Part shown: piece by piece, positions 1-6,839 of the stretch | How the letters are laid out: every line of letters begins with the position of its first letter | Position numbering within the stretch: position 1 is the stretch's first letter | Assembly (NCBI GenBank): GCA_905215095.1 | Contig: CAJMOL010000036.1 | Location: 1-10,107 of the forward strand | DNA from: an uncultured bacterium | Lineage (GTDB): Bacteria > Actinomycetota > Coriobacteriia > Coriobacteriales > Coriobacteriaceae | Length of the DNA stretch: 10,107 bases | Reading direction: 5' to 3' | Notes under the pieces: generated by a model | Seen by the model: only the letters and a program-made list of their open reading frames with translations | Database searches by the model: none | What the model was told of the DNA's origin: nothing | Translations under genes and position numbers: made by a program

Positions 1-105
1 CCGCGGACCCGCGAGGAGGAGCTCGAGGAGCGCTGCCGAAGGCTCGAGACCGAGGTGGCCTACCTAAAAAAATTGCGTGCCCTGGTCGAGAGGGACGGGC
101 TCTGA
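1..105 (+). CDS. IS3-family OrfA, C-terminal end (partial)
   Basis: An open frame enters from the left edge and ends at TGA 103-105, giving 34 residues. The tail is highly charged and has leucine-type spacing (EEELEERCRRLETEVAYLKK), typical of the coiled-coil or leucine-zipper end of IS3 OrfA proteins, which carry an N-terminal helix-turn-helix and multimerise. The helix-turn-helix would lie outside the window. OrfA alone normally acts as a DNA-binding inhibitor of transposition; joined to OrfB by frameshifting it forms the active transposase. The A7 run at 66-72 lies in the correct phase (A AAA AAA) inside this frame. Confidence 0.8.
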   Translation, partial: PRTREEELEERCRRLETEVAYLKKLRALVERDGL

Positions 106-112
106 CCAGGGC
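66..112 (+). promoter_or_regulatory. programmed -1 frameshift signal: A7 heptamer plus stem-loop
   Basis: The heptamer A AAA AAA at 66-72 is read in the OrfA frame as Lys-Lys and permits a -1 slip. The -1 frame has no stop from 72 into OrfB. Six bases after the heptamer, GCCCTGGTC (79-87) pairs perfectly with GACCAGGGC (104-112). Past a single bulged G88, AGAG (89-92) can also pair with CTCT (100-103), leaving a 7-base loop. The OrfA stop codon lies in the 3' arm. The slippery site, 6-nt spacer and stable stem-loop match the known layout of IS3-family frameshift cassettes. Actual frameshifting is inferred. Confidence 0.8.
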
Positions 113-125
113 GAAGGTCGAGGCC

Positions 126-977
126 GTGAGGGTCCTGCGCGAAGAGGGGCACGGGCTGGGGCGCCTGCTGGAGTGCGCCGGCATGGCCCGGTCCAGCTAC
201 TACTACGCGCTGTCGCACCCGAAGGCTCCCACCAGGCTCGAGCTCTGGGAGGCCGCCGCCGAGATATTCTCGCGCACCGCCAACGGGTGCGGCCACAGGC
301 AGATCGCCATGTGCCTGCGCGCCGAGCTGGGCGCGCGCGTCGCCGACAAGACCGTGCTCAAGATGATGCGCGAGATGGGGATCCGCTGCGGCATCCGGCG
401 CGAGACCGACTACCATAGGTACAACTCGTACAGGGGCAAGGTCGGAAAGACCTTCGAGAACGTCATCGGGCGCGACTTCGCCGCCGACGGGCCATGGGAG
501 AAGATGGGCACCGACGTCACCGAGTTCAAGCAGCCCTGGGGCAAGGCCTACTTCGCGCCCGTGTACGACTTCGGGAGCAAGGAGATCGTGGCGTGGTCGA
601 CGTCCACCAGCCCCGACATGGAGCAGCAGGCGGACCTGCTCGACCGGCTGCTGGAGAGGATGCCGGAGGGCGCGAGGCCCGTGCTGCACTCGGACATGGG
701 CTGGCAGTACCAGCAGGCCGGTTGGTGCAGGCGGTTGGAGGAGGCCGGCGTGGTGCAGAGCATGTCCCGGAAGGGCAACTGCATCGACAACGGCGCGACG
801 GAGCAGGTGTTCGGCCACATCAAGGACGAGTTCTTCCGCGGAAGGACGTGGCCGGACTTCGAGTCCTTCAAGGCGGACCTCGACGACTTCGTGGTCCATT
901 GGAACACGAGGAGGCGTCAGGTTAAACTGAAGGGACTGACCCCGGAGGAGTTCCGGAGACAGTCCCTTGCGGCGTAG
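126..977 (+). CDS. IS3-family transposase OrfB (DDE integrase core)
   Basis: This is the catalytic half of the transposase, cutting and joining IS ends by a DDE two-metal mechanism. With the GTG at 126 as start it has 283 residues, a full-length OrfB. An HTH_21-like region (about 30-90) precedes the rve integrase core (about 120-270). The catalytic triad is visible: D130 in GTDVTEF, D190 in HSDMGWQYQ and E226 in NCIDNGATEQVF, with 35 residues between the second D and the E as expected for this family. The C-terminal HWNTRRRQVKLKGLTPEEFR matches the usual IS3 ending. The frame continues open upstream to the A7 site in the -1 phase relative to OrfA, so the working protein is probably the OrfAB fusion and the 126 start is only nominal. 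No truncation or frameshift is seen, so it could be active if the left end is intact. Confidence 0.92.
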   Translation: MRVLREEGHGLGRLLECAGMARSSYYYALSHPKAPTRLELWEAAAEIFSRTANGCGHRQIAMCLRAELGARVADKTVLKMMREMGIRCGIRRETDYHRYNSYRGKVGKTFENVIGRDFAADGPWEKMGTDVTEFKQPWGKAYFAPVYDFGSKEIVAWSTSTSPDMEQQADLLDRLLERMPEGARPVLHSDMGWQYQQAGWCRRLEEAGVVQSMSRKGNCIDNGATEQVFGHIKDEFFRGRTWPDFESFKADLDDFVVHWNTRRRQVKLKGLTPEEFRRQSLAA

Positions 978-990
978 TTCTTATTTAAGC

Positions 991-1015
991 CGTCCAGGTT
1001 TTGGGGTGCAGTTCA
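991..1015. repeat. right terminal inverted repeat of the IS
   Basis: Read from the outside inward the sequence begins TGAACTGCACCCCAAAACC, which closely resembles IS150-group termini (TG at the tip, ACTGCACCCC block). It lies 13 bp past the OrfB stop codon and ends with CA at 1015, defining the element boundary. The matching left repeat is outside the window. The exact boundary could be off by one or two bases. Confidence 0.72.
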
Positions 1016-1033
1016 TTCCGCCGGGCGCGTTTT

Positions 1034-1714
1034 CTATTCGGGCCATATAAATTGTGTGCGGCCGGCCTCGCCACCGTCAATGAGCAGACTCTGTCCGGTC
1101 ATAAACCGGTTGGTCACGCCCACAAAGTAAATCCACTCGGCGATCTCTTGGGCAGTGGCCCAGCGTTTAAGCGGCGTGAGCTCCATAATCTGGCTCCACA
1201 GGTGTTCGTCTTCCATCACGCAACGGTTGAGCGGCGTGATAACGCCGCCCGGGTCCACACTGTTGGCGATGGCCCGCGGTGCCAGGCGGTTTGCAAGGTT
1301 CTTGGTGTAGGCGATAACGCCGCCTTTGCTGGCGGCATAGACGGGAAACTCCGAACCCGTATGGCCGCTCGCCGACCCCACATTGACCACGGATTTGATA
1401 GCCGGCGCCGGCTTGGCGGCAAGCCCCTCCCCCACAAAGGCGTAGCGCTCGGTCACGTTGATGGTGCCACACAGGTTGGCGGCAATGTCATCGGCCGAAT
1501 CCTGCGTGCCGGCAACGTTCACGATCACTTGGGGTTCAAGGTCGCCTGGAAACGAGCCCGGCTCGCGGACATCAACAATCAGATGGCGGTAGCGCTCGTG
1601 CTCGATCGCCGCCGGCAGCAGGTCAAAGCCCACGACCTCGTGGTCCTCGTCCAAAAACCGCTGCACGCATGCAGCTCCGATACCACCCGAAGCGCCCGTG
1701 ATCAAAACCCGCAT
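1034..1714 (-). CDS. SDR-family NAD(P)-dependent oxidoreductase
   Basis: This is a short-chain dehydrogenase/reductase of 226 residues, slightly short of the usual 240-260, predicted to oxidise or reduce an alcohol/ketone with NAD(P)H in the cytosol. A Rossmann fold is indicated by TGASGGIG at 6-13, the NNAG-like NVAG at 66-69, the structural N80, the catalytic serine (S114 or S116 in VGSAS), and Y126-x3-K130 in YAASK. The region NSVDPGGVITP (151-161) is the usual cofactor-side segment. D31 at the end of beta-2 (GFDL) suggests an NAD preference, which is inference. The start has a good AAGGAG 5-6 bp upstream, and that site overlaps the stop codon of the transporter gene, so the two are probably translationally coupled. 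The substrate is unknown; bile-acid hydroxysteroid dehydrogenase activity is not indicated. An IS end lies 18 bp past the stop codon. Confidence 0.88.
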   Translation of the reverse strand: MRVLITGASGGIGAACVQRFLDEDHEVVGFDLLPAAIEHERYRHLIVDVREPGSFPGDLEPQVIVNVAGTQDSADDIAANLCGTINVTERYAFVGEGLAAKPAPAIKSVVNVGSASGHTGSEFPVYAASKGGVIAYTKNLANRLAPRAIANSVDPGGVITPLNRCVMEDEHLWSQIMELTPLKRWATAQEIAEWIYFVGVTNRFMTGQSLLIDGGEAGRTQFIWPE

Positions 1715-1723
1715 ACTTGCTCC

Positions 1724-2446
1724 TTAGGCGGTTGCGTGGCGCTCGAGGTACTCGGAGCCCACATTCTCGCGCTCCCAGCCGCGCACGACCTTGTAGCCCA
1801 CGGGGCTCAGGAAGACCTCGCACAGCAGCTCGGCGACGGCGCCCGTCAGCGAGCACATAAGGACCTGCACCCAGGTCCAGCCAAAGAACGTGTGGCTCAC
1901 CACAATGGCAAAGACCAGGTTGTCGATAAACTGGCCAACACCCGTAGACACATAGGAGCGGAAGGCGAAGCTCGCAAAATTATTCTTTTTGAGCATACGA
2001 CCGAGCGACTGGTTGAGTGTGGAATTAACCACAGCAGAAACGAGCATTGCCAGCGAAGAGCCCAGCACCACGTACCAGGTGCCGCCGATGGTGGCGTTAA
2101 GGGCGGTGTTGACCTCGATCATGCCCGTGTCGTAGTAGGCGCCCCACATGCCGGGCGTGAGCGAGCATGCCCAAAAGCACAGGCTCACGGCAAGGTTGAC
2201 CGCCAGTGCGAGGATAGAGATCTTGATGGATGCCTTGGCGCCAAAGCGCTTGCAGATCATGTCCTGGCACAAAAACGAAACCCAGCTCACCACAAAGCCG
2301 CAGTCGAGTGCCAGATACGGCAGACTGATGAGCTCTTTGTTGGCCAGCAGGTTCATCATGATGACGCTCACGAAAAACAGCGAAACCGTTGCCGCGGGAA
2401 TGCTCCGCAACAGGACCTTGTAGTCCTCCATGACCTTCTTGATCAT
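1724..2446 (-). CDS. VUT-family (YhhQ-like) queuosine-precursor transporter
   Basis: This 240-residue integral membrane protein has about six hydrophobic segments (roughly 17-35, 42-60, 75-97, 122-142, 171-187 and 192-217). Family features include ANK in the first helix region, the segment CQDMICKRFGAKAS (60-73) after helix 2, where YhhQ proteins have a polar GDI-NE-YG-type stretch, and GQFIDNLVFAI (171-181), a hallmark of VUT/YhhQ proteins. E. coli YhhQ imports queuosine precursors (preQ0/preQ1) for tRNA modification; that role here is by family. The start ATG has AAAGGAG 6 bp upstream. It is followed 9 bp later by the SDR gene, whose ribosome binding site overlaps this stop codon, so the two probably form an operon. 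The first helices are divergent, so exact substrate specificity is uncertain. Confidence 0.82.
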   Translation of the reverse strand: MIKKVMEDYKVLLRSIPAATVSLFFVSVIMMNLLANKELISLPYLALDCGFVVSWVSFLCQDMICKRFGAKASIKISILALAVNLAVSLCFWACSLTPGMWGAYYDTGMIEVNTALNATIGGTWYVVLGSSLAMLVSAVVNSTLNQSLGRMLKKNNFASFAFRSYVSTGVGQFIDNLVFAIVVSHTFFGWTWVQVLMCSLTGAVAELLCEVFLSPVGYKVVRGWERENVGSEYLERHATA

Positions 2447-2473
2447 TATGTACTCCTTTGGTTTTAGGTTTAA

Positions 2474-2524
2474 CGAGCAGGATATCGGACCCGAACTGCT
2501 CGAACGTCTCGGTCTTGAGACGAC
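2474..2524 (-). other. leader of the transporter gene with two consecutive inverted repeats
   Basis: In the minus-strand leader, CGTCTC AAGACC GAGACG can form a 6-bp hairpin (about 2507-2524). It is followed by a 7-bp stem CGAGCAG (2502-2496) / CTGCTCG (2480-2474) enclosing a 15-base loop. The second stem ends about 15 bases before the AAAGGAG ribosome binding site. The two hairpins could form a structured 5' UTR. I looked for a preQ1 riboswitch because the downstream gene is a queuosine-precursor transporter, but could not match the preQ1-I core, so no class is assigned. Confidence 0.35.
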
Positions 2525-2569
2525 GGTGGGTATGATAGCCGCTCACGCGGCATCAGGCAAGCAATCGGC

Positions 2570-2593
2570 GCGGCGGCCCCGCAGGGCCACCGC
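2570..2593 (-). terminator. GC-rich hairpin just after prfC
   Basis: Ten bases after the prfC stop codon the minus strand can form a 10-bp stem (GCGGTGGCCC with GGGCCGCCGC, one G-U pair) around a TGCG tetraloop. It has no U-tract, so it is not a textbook intrinsic terminator. Its strength and position suggest it ends or slows transcription out of prfC. Confidence 0.4.
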
Positions 2594-2602
2594 ACTGGTG
2601 CG

Positions 2603-4216
<1,614 letters not shown>

Positions 4217-4221
4217 GCGGA

Positions 4222-4229
4222 TCCTTTCT
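4222..4229 (-). promoter_or_regulatory. ribosome binding site of prfC
   Basis: AGAAAGGA on the minus strand lies 5 bases before the ATG at 4216. It decides between this start and the ATG 27 bases upstream, which has no purine-rich site. Confidence 0.7.
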
Positions 4230-4263
4230 TGCATTGAGTGCATTACGTCGTTGTAACCGCACT

Positions 4264-4269
4264 ATTGTA
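4264..4269 (-). promoter_or_regulatory. possible -10 box for prfC
   Basis: TACAAT on the minus strand is a good -10 hexamer about 50 bp before the prfC start. No good -35 hexamer is visible at 16-18 bp spacing, so the assignment is tentative. Confidence 0.35.
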
Positions 4270-4361
4270 GCCGCGAAATCTCGCTCTAGGGCACCTATCA
4301 GGACAAATTCATCAGTTGGGGCCTGGACGAATGACTGTTTACGGTGTTCTGCGGCAGATTG

Positions 4362-4416
4362 TCTCAATCTGTAACAGGGAGACGGGTTTTTGGTCTCTAC
4401 CTGTTACAGATTTAGA
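4362..4416. repeat. palindromic unit 1 of the box array
   Basis: A forward box (4362-4376) and an inverted box (4402-4416, one mismatch) enclose a 25-base loop. The loop has its own GAGAC/GTCTC pairing, which lengthens the hairpin. Compared with the other three units the loop is inverted. Confidence 0.85.
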
Positions 4417-4441
4417 TAAACAGGTGGGCGTCCCAGAAAGA

Positions 4442-4496
4442 TCTCGATCTGTAACATCTAGCCACTCAAAACGGGTCCATCTGTTACAGATTGAGA
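4442..4496. repeat. palindromic unit 2 of the box array
   Basis: A forward box (4442-4456, with G at base 5) and a perfect inverted consensus box (4482-4496) enclose a 25-base loop. Its first 21 bases are identical to the start of unit 3, 80 bp away. Confidence 0.88.
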
Positions 4497-4521
4497 TATA
4501 AGGATAGACGGGTGGCCAACG

Positions 4522-4576
4522 TCTCGATCTGTAACATCTAGCAGCCAAAATCTTCTCCAGTTGTTACAGATTGAGA
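4522..4576. repeat. palindromic unit 3 of the box array
   Basis: A forward box (4522-4536, with G at base 5) and an inverted box (4562-4576) enclose a 25-base loop beginning TCTAGC like unit 2. The spacer following it is 26 rather than 25 bases, the only break in the 40-bp step. Confidence 0.88.
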
Positions 4577-4602
4577 CAACCAGGTGGGGCCCGCCAGCAA
4601 AA

Positions 4603-4657
4603 TCTCAATCTGTAACAGGTAGCCGTCCAAATCGGTTCCAGATGTTACAGATTGAGA
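4603..4657. repeat. palindromic unit 4 of the box array
   Basis: A perfect forward box (4603-4617) and a perfect inverted box (4643-4657) enclose a 25-base loop with the shared TAG and AAA positions. This is the cleanest unit and the one nearest the GntR promoter. Confidence 0.88.
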
Positions 4658-4690
4658 TGAATGAACGAGCGGACAATCCGTATTTGCCTC

Positions 4691-4720
4691 TTGCAGAACT
4701 GTGTATAGTGTATATATACT
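4691..4720 (+). promoter_or_regulatory. promoter of the GntR-ABC operon
   Basis: TTGCAG (4691-4696) and TATACT (4715-4720) lie 18 bp apart about 50 bp before the GTG start, giving a plausible sigma-70-type promoter. The -10 region overlaps the GTATATATAC palindrome, so repressor binding there would block RNA polymerase. Confidence 0.55.
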
Positions 4721-4746
4721 GTGCTTACCGGTTATATACACGTGTA
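4708..4746. promoter_or_regulatory. probable GntR operator
   Basis: A perfect 9-bp inverted repeat, GTGTATATA (4708-4716) and TATATACAC (4733-4741), is separated by 16 bp. Each arm also overlaps a 10-bp perfect palindrome: GTATATATAC (4710-4719) and TACACGTGTA (4737-4746). These overlap the -10 box and probable start of transcription of the downstream repressor gene, which is where autorepressing YtrA-type GntR proteins usually bind. Which palindrome is the true site is not settled. Confidence 0.62.
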
Positions 4747-4757
4747 GCCCAACAGCT

Positions 4758-4763
4758 AAGGAG
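4758..4763 (+). promoter_or_regulatory. ribosome binding site setting the GTG start of the GntR gene
   Basis: AAGGAG lies 5 bases before the GTG at 4769. It supports the GTG start, since no ATG lies near the beginning of the conserved domain. Confidence 0.7.
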
Positions 4764-4768
4764 CCGCT

Positions 4769-5149
4769 GTGGACATCATCCTATCCAATTCGAGCGACAA
4801 GCCCATCTACGAGCAGATAACCTCGCAAGTCAAAGCTCAGATCTTATCGGGCACGCTCGCTGCGGGAGCCAAACTCCCCAGCATCCGTGCACTCGCAAGC
4901 GATCTTGGCGTGAGCGTCATCACCACCAAGCGCGCCTACGCCGACCTGGAGCAGCTCGGGTTTATCTGCACCGTGCAGGGCAAGGGCTGCTTTGTCGCCG
5001 AGGGCAACCAAGAACTCTTGCGTGAAAACCAGCTCTGCCATATCGAAGAGCTACTTGCGAAAGCGGCAAGCCAAGCCGAAGCCTTGGGCGTCACGCGCGA
5101 CAAGCTACACGAAATGCTCGACCTCGTGGCCCCCGAAACCATGCAGTAG
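4769..5149 (+). CDS. GntR-family transcriptional regulator, YtrA type
   Basis: This is a 126-residue DNA-binding repressor. The N-terminal winged helix-turn-helix covers about residues 10-78: PIYEQITSQVKAQILSGTLAAG, then LPSIRALASDLGVSVITTKRAYADLE as helix-turn-helix, then the wing GFICTVQGKGCFVA. The remaining 45 or so residues form a short helical tail (ENQLCHIEELLAKAASQAEALG) typical of the YtrA subfamily dimerisation segment. It lacks the large effector domains of FadR/HutC types. It is the first gene of an operon with the ABC ATPase (23-bp gap) and the ABC-2 protein. YtrA-type regulators often control such ABC genes and respond to envelope-active antibiotics. Autoregulation is suggested by the palindromes in its promoter. 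Confidence 0.92.
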   Translation: MDIILSNSSDKPIYEQITSQVKAQILSGTLAAGAKLPSIRALASDLGVSVITTKRAYADLEQLGFICTVQGKGCFVAEGNQELLRENQLCHIEELLAKAASQAEALGVTRDKLHEMLDLVAPETMQ

Positions 5150-5172
5150 CCATCTGCAAGAAAGGCTATACC

Positions 5173-6054
5173 ATGCAAAACCTTTTAGAACTCAAAGGTA
5201 TCTCACGCCGTGTGAGCGACCGTTTTTCGCTGCGTGATGTCACACTCGCTGTGGAGCCCGGCCAGATTGTCGGCTTTGTGGGTGCCAACGGCGCCGGCAA
5301 AACCACGACGATTCGAGCCGCGCTCGGGCTTATAAAGCTCGATGCCGGCGAGGTGCACCTGTTTGGGCAGCGCTGTGGCGCCGACGCGCCCGATGAAGCG
5401 CAGCGTTGTCTGCGCACTCGTGTCGGCCTCGTGCTGGACACATGCCCCTTCCCTTCCACACTCAAGGTGACCGAAGTTGAGGCACTCGTAAGCCCGGCAT
5501 ACCCCACCTGGAGCCACGACACCTTCTCCAGCCTCATCGACCGATTTGGCCTCGATCCCAAGGCAAAGGTCAAGGACCTCTCTCGCGGCATGGGCATGAA
5601 GTTGCAGCTTGCCTGTGCGCTCAGCCACAATGCCAAACTGCTCGTTTTGGACGAAGCTACCGCAGGCCTTGATCCCATGGCGCGCGACGAGCTGCTCGAC
5701 GAGCTGCTCGCCTTTGTCGCTGACGGCCAACACAGTGTGCTGCTCTCGAGCCACATTACATCCGACCTCGATCGCACCGCCGACCGCGTCATCTGCATCG
5801 ACGCTGGCTCGATTATGTTTGACCTACCGCGCGAGGATATTACCGACCGCGCCGGCATCGCCCACTGCACCCAAGCGCAGGCCGCCGAGCTTATGGCTTG
5901 CGTCGAAGGCGCCCGTGCCGCCCACCGCGCCTATAGCGTGGATGTGCTCGTGCCCAACCGTCGCGAAACGCTCGAGGCCTTCCCCGAGATTCCTTGCGAT
6001 CGGGCAACCATTGACGACTACCTGCGCCTCACGCTGAAAGGGGCTTCGAAATGA
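5173..6054 (+). CDS. ABC transporter ATP-binding protein (ABC-2/YtrB-like)
   Basis: This 293-residue cytoplasmic ATPase energises an ABC-2-type exporter. Walker A GANGAGKT is at 37-44, the signature LSRGM at 136-140, Walker B LLVLDE at 156-161 with the catalytic E161, the D-loop AGLD at 164-167 and the H-loop H194 in LLSSHIT. The usual Q-loop glutamine is absent (VGLVLDTCPF at 84-93, D89 nearby), which is seen in YtrB/BcrA-like ATPases. The C-terminal 70 residues after the nucleotide-binding domain form an accessory region of unknown use. A GAAAGG site lies about 7 bp before the ATG. Its stop overlaps the next gene's start (ATGA), so the two proteins are probably made in equal amounts and work together. 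The substrate is unknown; peptide antibiotic or envelope-stress export is inferred from context only. Confidence 0.92.
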   Translation: MQNLLELKGISRRVSDRFSLRDVTLAVEPGQIVGFVGANGAGKTTTIRAALGLIKLDAGEVHLFGQRCGADAPDEAQRCLRTRVGLVLDTCPFPSTLKVTEVEALVSPAYPTWSHDTFSSLIDRFGLDPKAKVKDLSRGMGMKLQLACALSHNAKLLVLDEATAGLDPMARDELLDELLAFVADGQHSVLLSSHITSDLDRTADRVICIDAGSIMFDLPREDITDRAGIAHCTQAQAAELMACVEGARAAHRAYSVDVLVPNRRETLEAFPEIPCDRATIDDYLRLTLKGASK

Positions 6055-6749
6055 AACGCGCCTTTATGTCCGAGCTCGCCATCGTTCGCACGCTCGTCCC
6101 GAGCATCGCGGGCGTCGGCCTGTTCATATTCGTCGTGCTGACCCTCGCCAACGCATCGGATGGCGATTCCGGTATGAGCGCCGGCGCCTGCGCCGTCAGC
6201 GCCATGTCGCCCATCATGGTCATGAGCTCACTGGCAGGCTTCGACAATCAAAACGGATGGGAGCGCTATCGGGCAACGCTGCCCATCTCGCGCAAAGACA
6301 TCATCTGCGCACGCTACCTGAGCATTGTCGCATTTTCGGCCGTCATGGCGTGCGTCGCCGCGCTTTTGAGCATCGTCGTCATCCCGCTCTTCAACAGCGC
6401 GGGCGTCCCTTCGACGGGGCAGGCTGTCTTTGAAATCACAATAGCCTCCGCCGCATCGATGCTCATCTCCCTCATGATGGTGTTTTTGGCACAGCCGCTG
6501 TTCTTTCGATTTGGACACATGGAGGCGCTGCGCCTATCCGTTGGCCTGTTTGCCCTGCTCGGATGCCTTGCCATGGCAATGCTGAGCTCCTCCAACCCCA
6601 TTAGCAACTGGCTCATGTCGATTGCTGGGGCGAATCCCGATCCCGCCGTCCTTGGCTGTCTGTGTGCAGGAATTGCCGTACTGGCGCTCGCACTATGTGC
6701 AATCAGCTGCACCGTCAGCACCAAGGTCTATCGAGCACGCGATCTGTAA
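6051..6749 (+). CDS. ABC-2-type transporter permease (ABC2_membrane_5-like)
   Basis: This 232-residue membrane protein is the partner of the upstream ATPase. About six hydrophobic segments are visible (near 15-33, 42-60, 87-113, 126-150, 160-178 and 201-224). The short loop FDNQNGWERYRATLPISRKDIICARYL (64-90) after the second segment is the family hallmark, carrying the LPISRKDIV-like coupling motif for the ATPase. The start overlaps the ATPase stop by four bases (ATGA), and AAAGGGG lies 7 bp upstream inside that gene. It ends the operon; the next gene is convergent. The family is small and poorly studied, so export rather than import is inferred. Confidence 0.85.
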   Translation: MKRAFMSELAIVRTLVPSIAGVGLFIFVVLTLANASDGDSGMSAGACAVSAMSPIMVMSSLAGFDNQNGWERYRATLPISRKDIICARYLSIVAFSAVMACVAALLSIVVIPLFNSAGVPSTGQAVFEITIASAASMLISLMMVFLAQPLFFRFGHMEALRLSVGLFALLGCLAMAMLSSSNPISNWLMSIAGANPDPAVLGCLCAGIAVLALALCAISCTVSTKVYRARDL

Positions 6750-6839
6750 CCACGCGAGCCTCAATCCACGAAGGGCACGATCGCCGCCCCTTCCCGCAAA
6801 TCCGTGGCAAACGGTATGTCCCCGGCGTGCGCCACCGTA

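Larger units (their letters stand above)
1..1015 (+). mobile_element. IS3-family (IS150-like) insertion sequence, right part
   Basis: The first kilobase is the right portion of an IS3-family element. It contains, in order, the end of OrfA, an A7 frameshift site, a complete DDE transposase OrfB in the -1 frame, and a terminal inverted repeat ending in CA at 1015. The left end lies outside the window, so target-site duplication cannot be tested. The IS150-like assignment rests on the HSDMGWQYQ motif, the A7 heptamer and the right end, which resembles the TGxACTGCACCCC-type ends of that group. Its heavy use of AGG arginine codons differs from the downstream genes and fits acquired DNA. The element stops 18 bp short of the SDR stop codon, so it does not interrupt a gene here, but it may have displaced that gene's native 3' end or terminator. 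Confidence 0.88.
4362..4657. repeat. array of eight 15-bp boxes, alternating orientation, 40-bp period
   Basis: Eight boxes start at 4362, 4402, 4442, 4482, 4522, 4562, 4603 and 4643. Odd boxes read TCTCAATCTGTAACA (boxes 3 and 5 have G for the fifth base); even boxes read the reverse complement TGTTACAGATTGAGA (the first even box has one mismatch). Steps are 40 bp except one of 41, leaving 25- or 26-base spacers. The whole is four tandem palindromic units of about 80 bp. Spacers inside units 2-4 share TAG at bases 3-5, AAA at 12-14 and TC at 20-21; unit 1 fits only when inverted. Either strand as RNA could form four 15-bp hairpins in two alternative registers. It sits between two divergent start regions, which argues against a terminator role. 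The layout resembles BIME-type REP clusters but I know no named element with this box. Confidence 0.93.

Noticed and set aside
1001..2467. Long plus-strand open frame opposite the SDR and transporter genes
   Set aside because: It lacks any recognisable domain and is the antisense shadow of two well-supported minus-strand genes.
4362..4657. CRISPR array
   Set aside because: The repeated element is only 15 bp, alternates in orientation, and its spacers are related to one another; no cas gene is nearby.
4316..5025. Short open frames across the array with repeated LQIE and SVT peptides
   Set aside because: These peptides arise only because the 15-bp box and its complement recur. The 40-bp step breaks reading phase and no ribosome binding site precedes them.
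6740..6750. Ninth copy of the array box at the stop codon of the ABC-2 gene (CGATCTGTAAC)
   Set aside because: Eleven bases match, but they encode the last residues and stop codon, there is no inverted partner 40 bp away, and it is probably coincidence.
6750..6839. Bidirectional terminator between the convergent ABC-2 and ClC genes
   Set aside because: Only a weak GAAGGG/CCCTTC pairing with a 12-base loop and no U-tract is visible.
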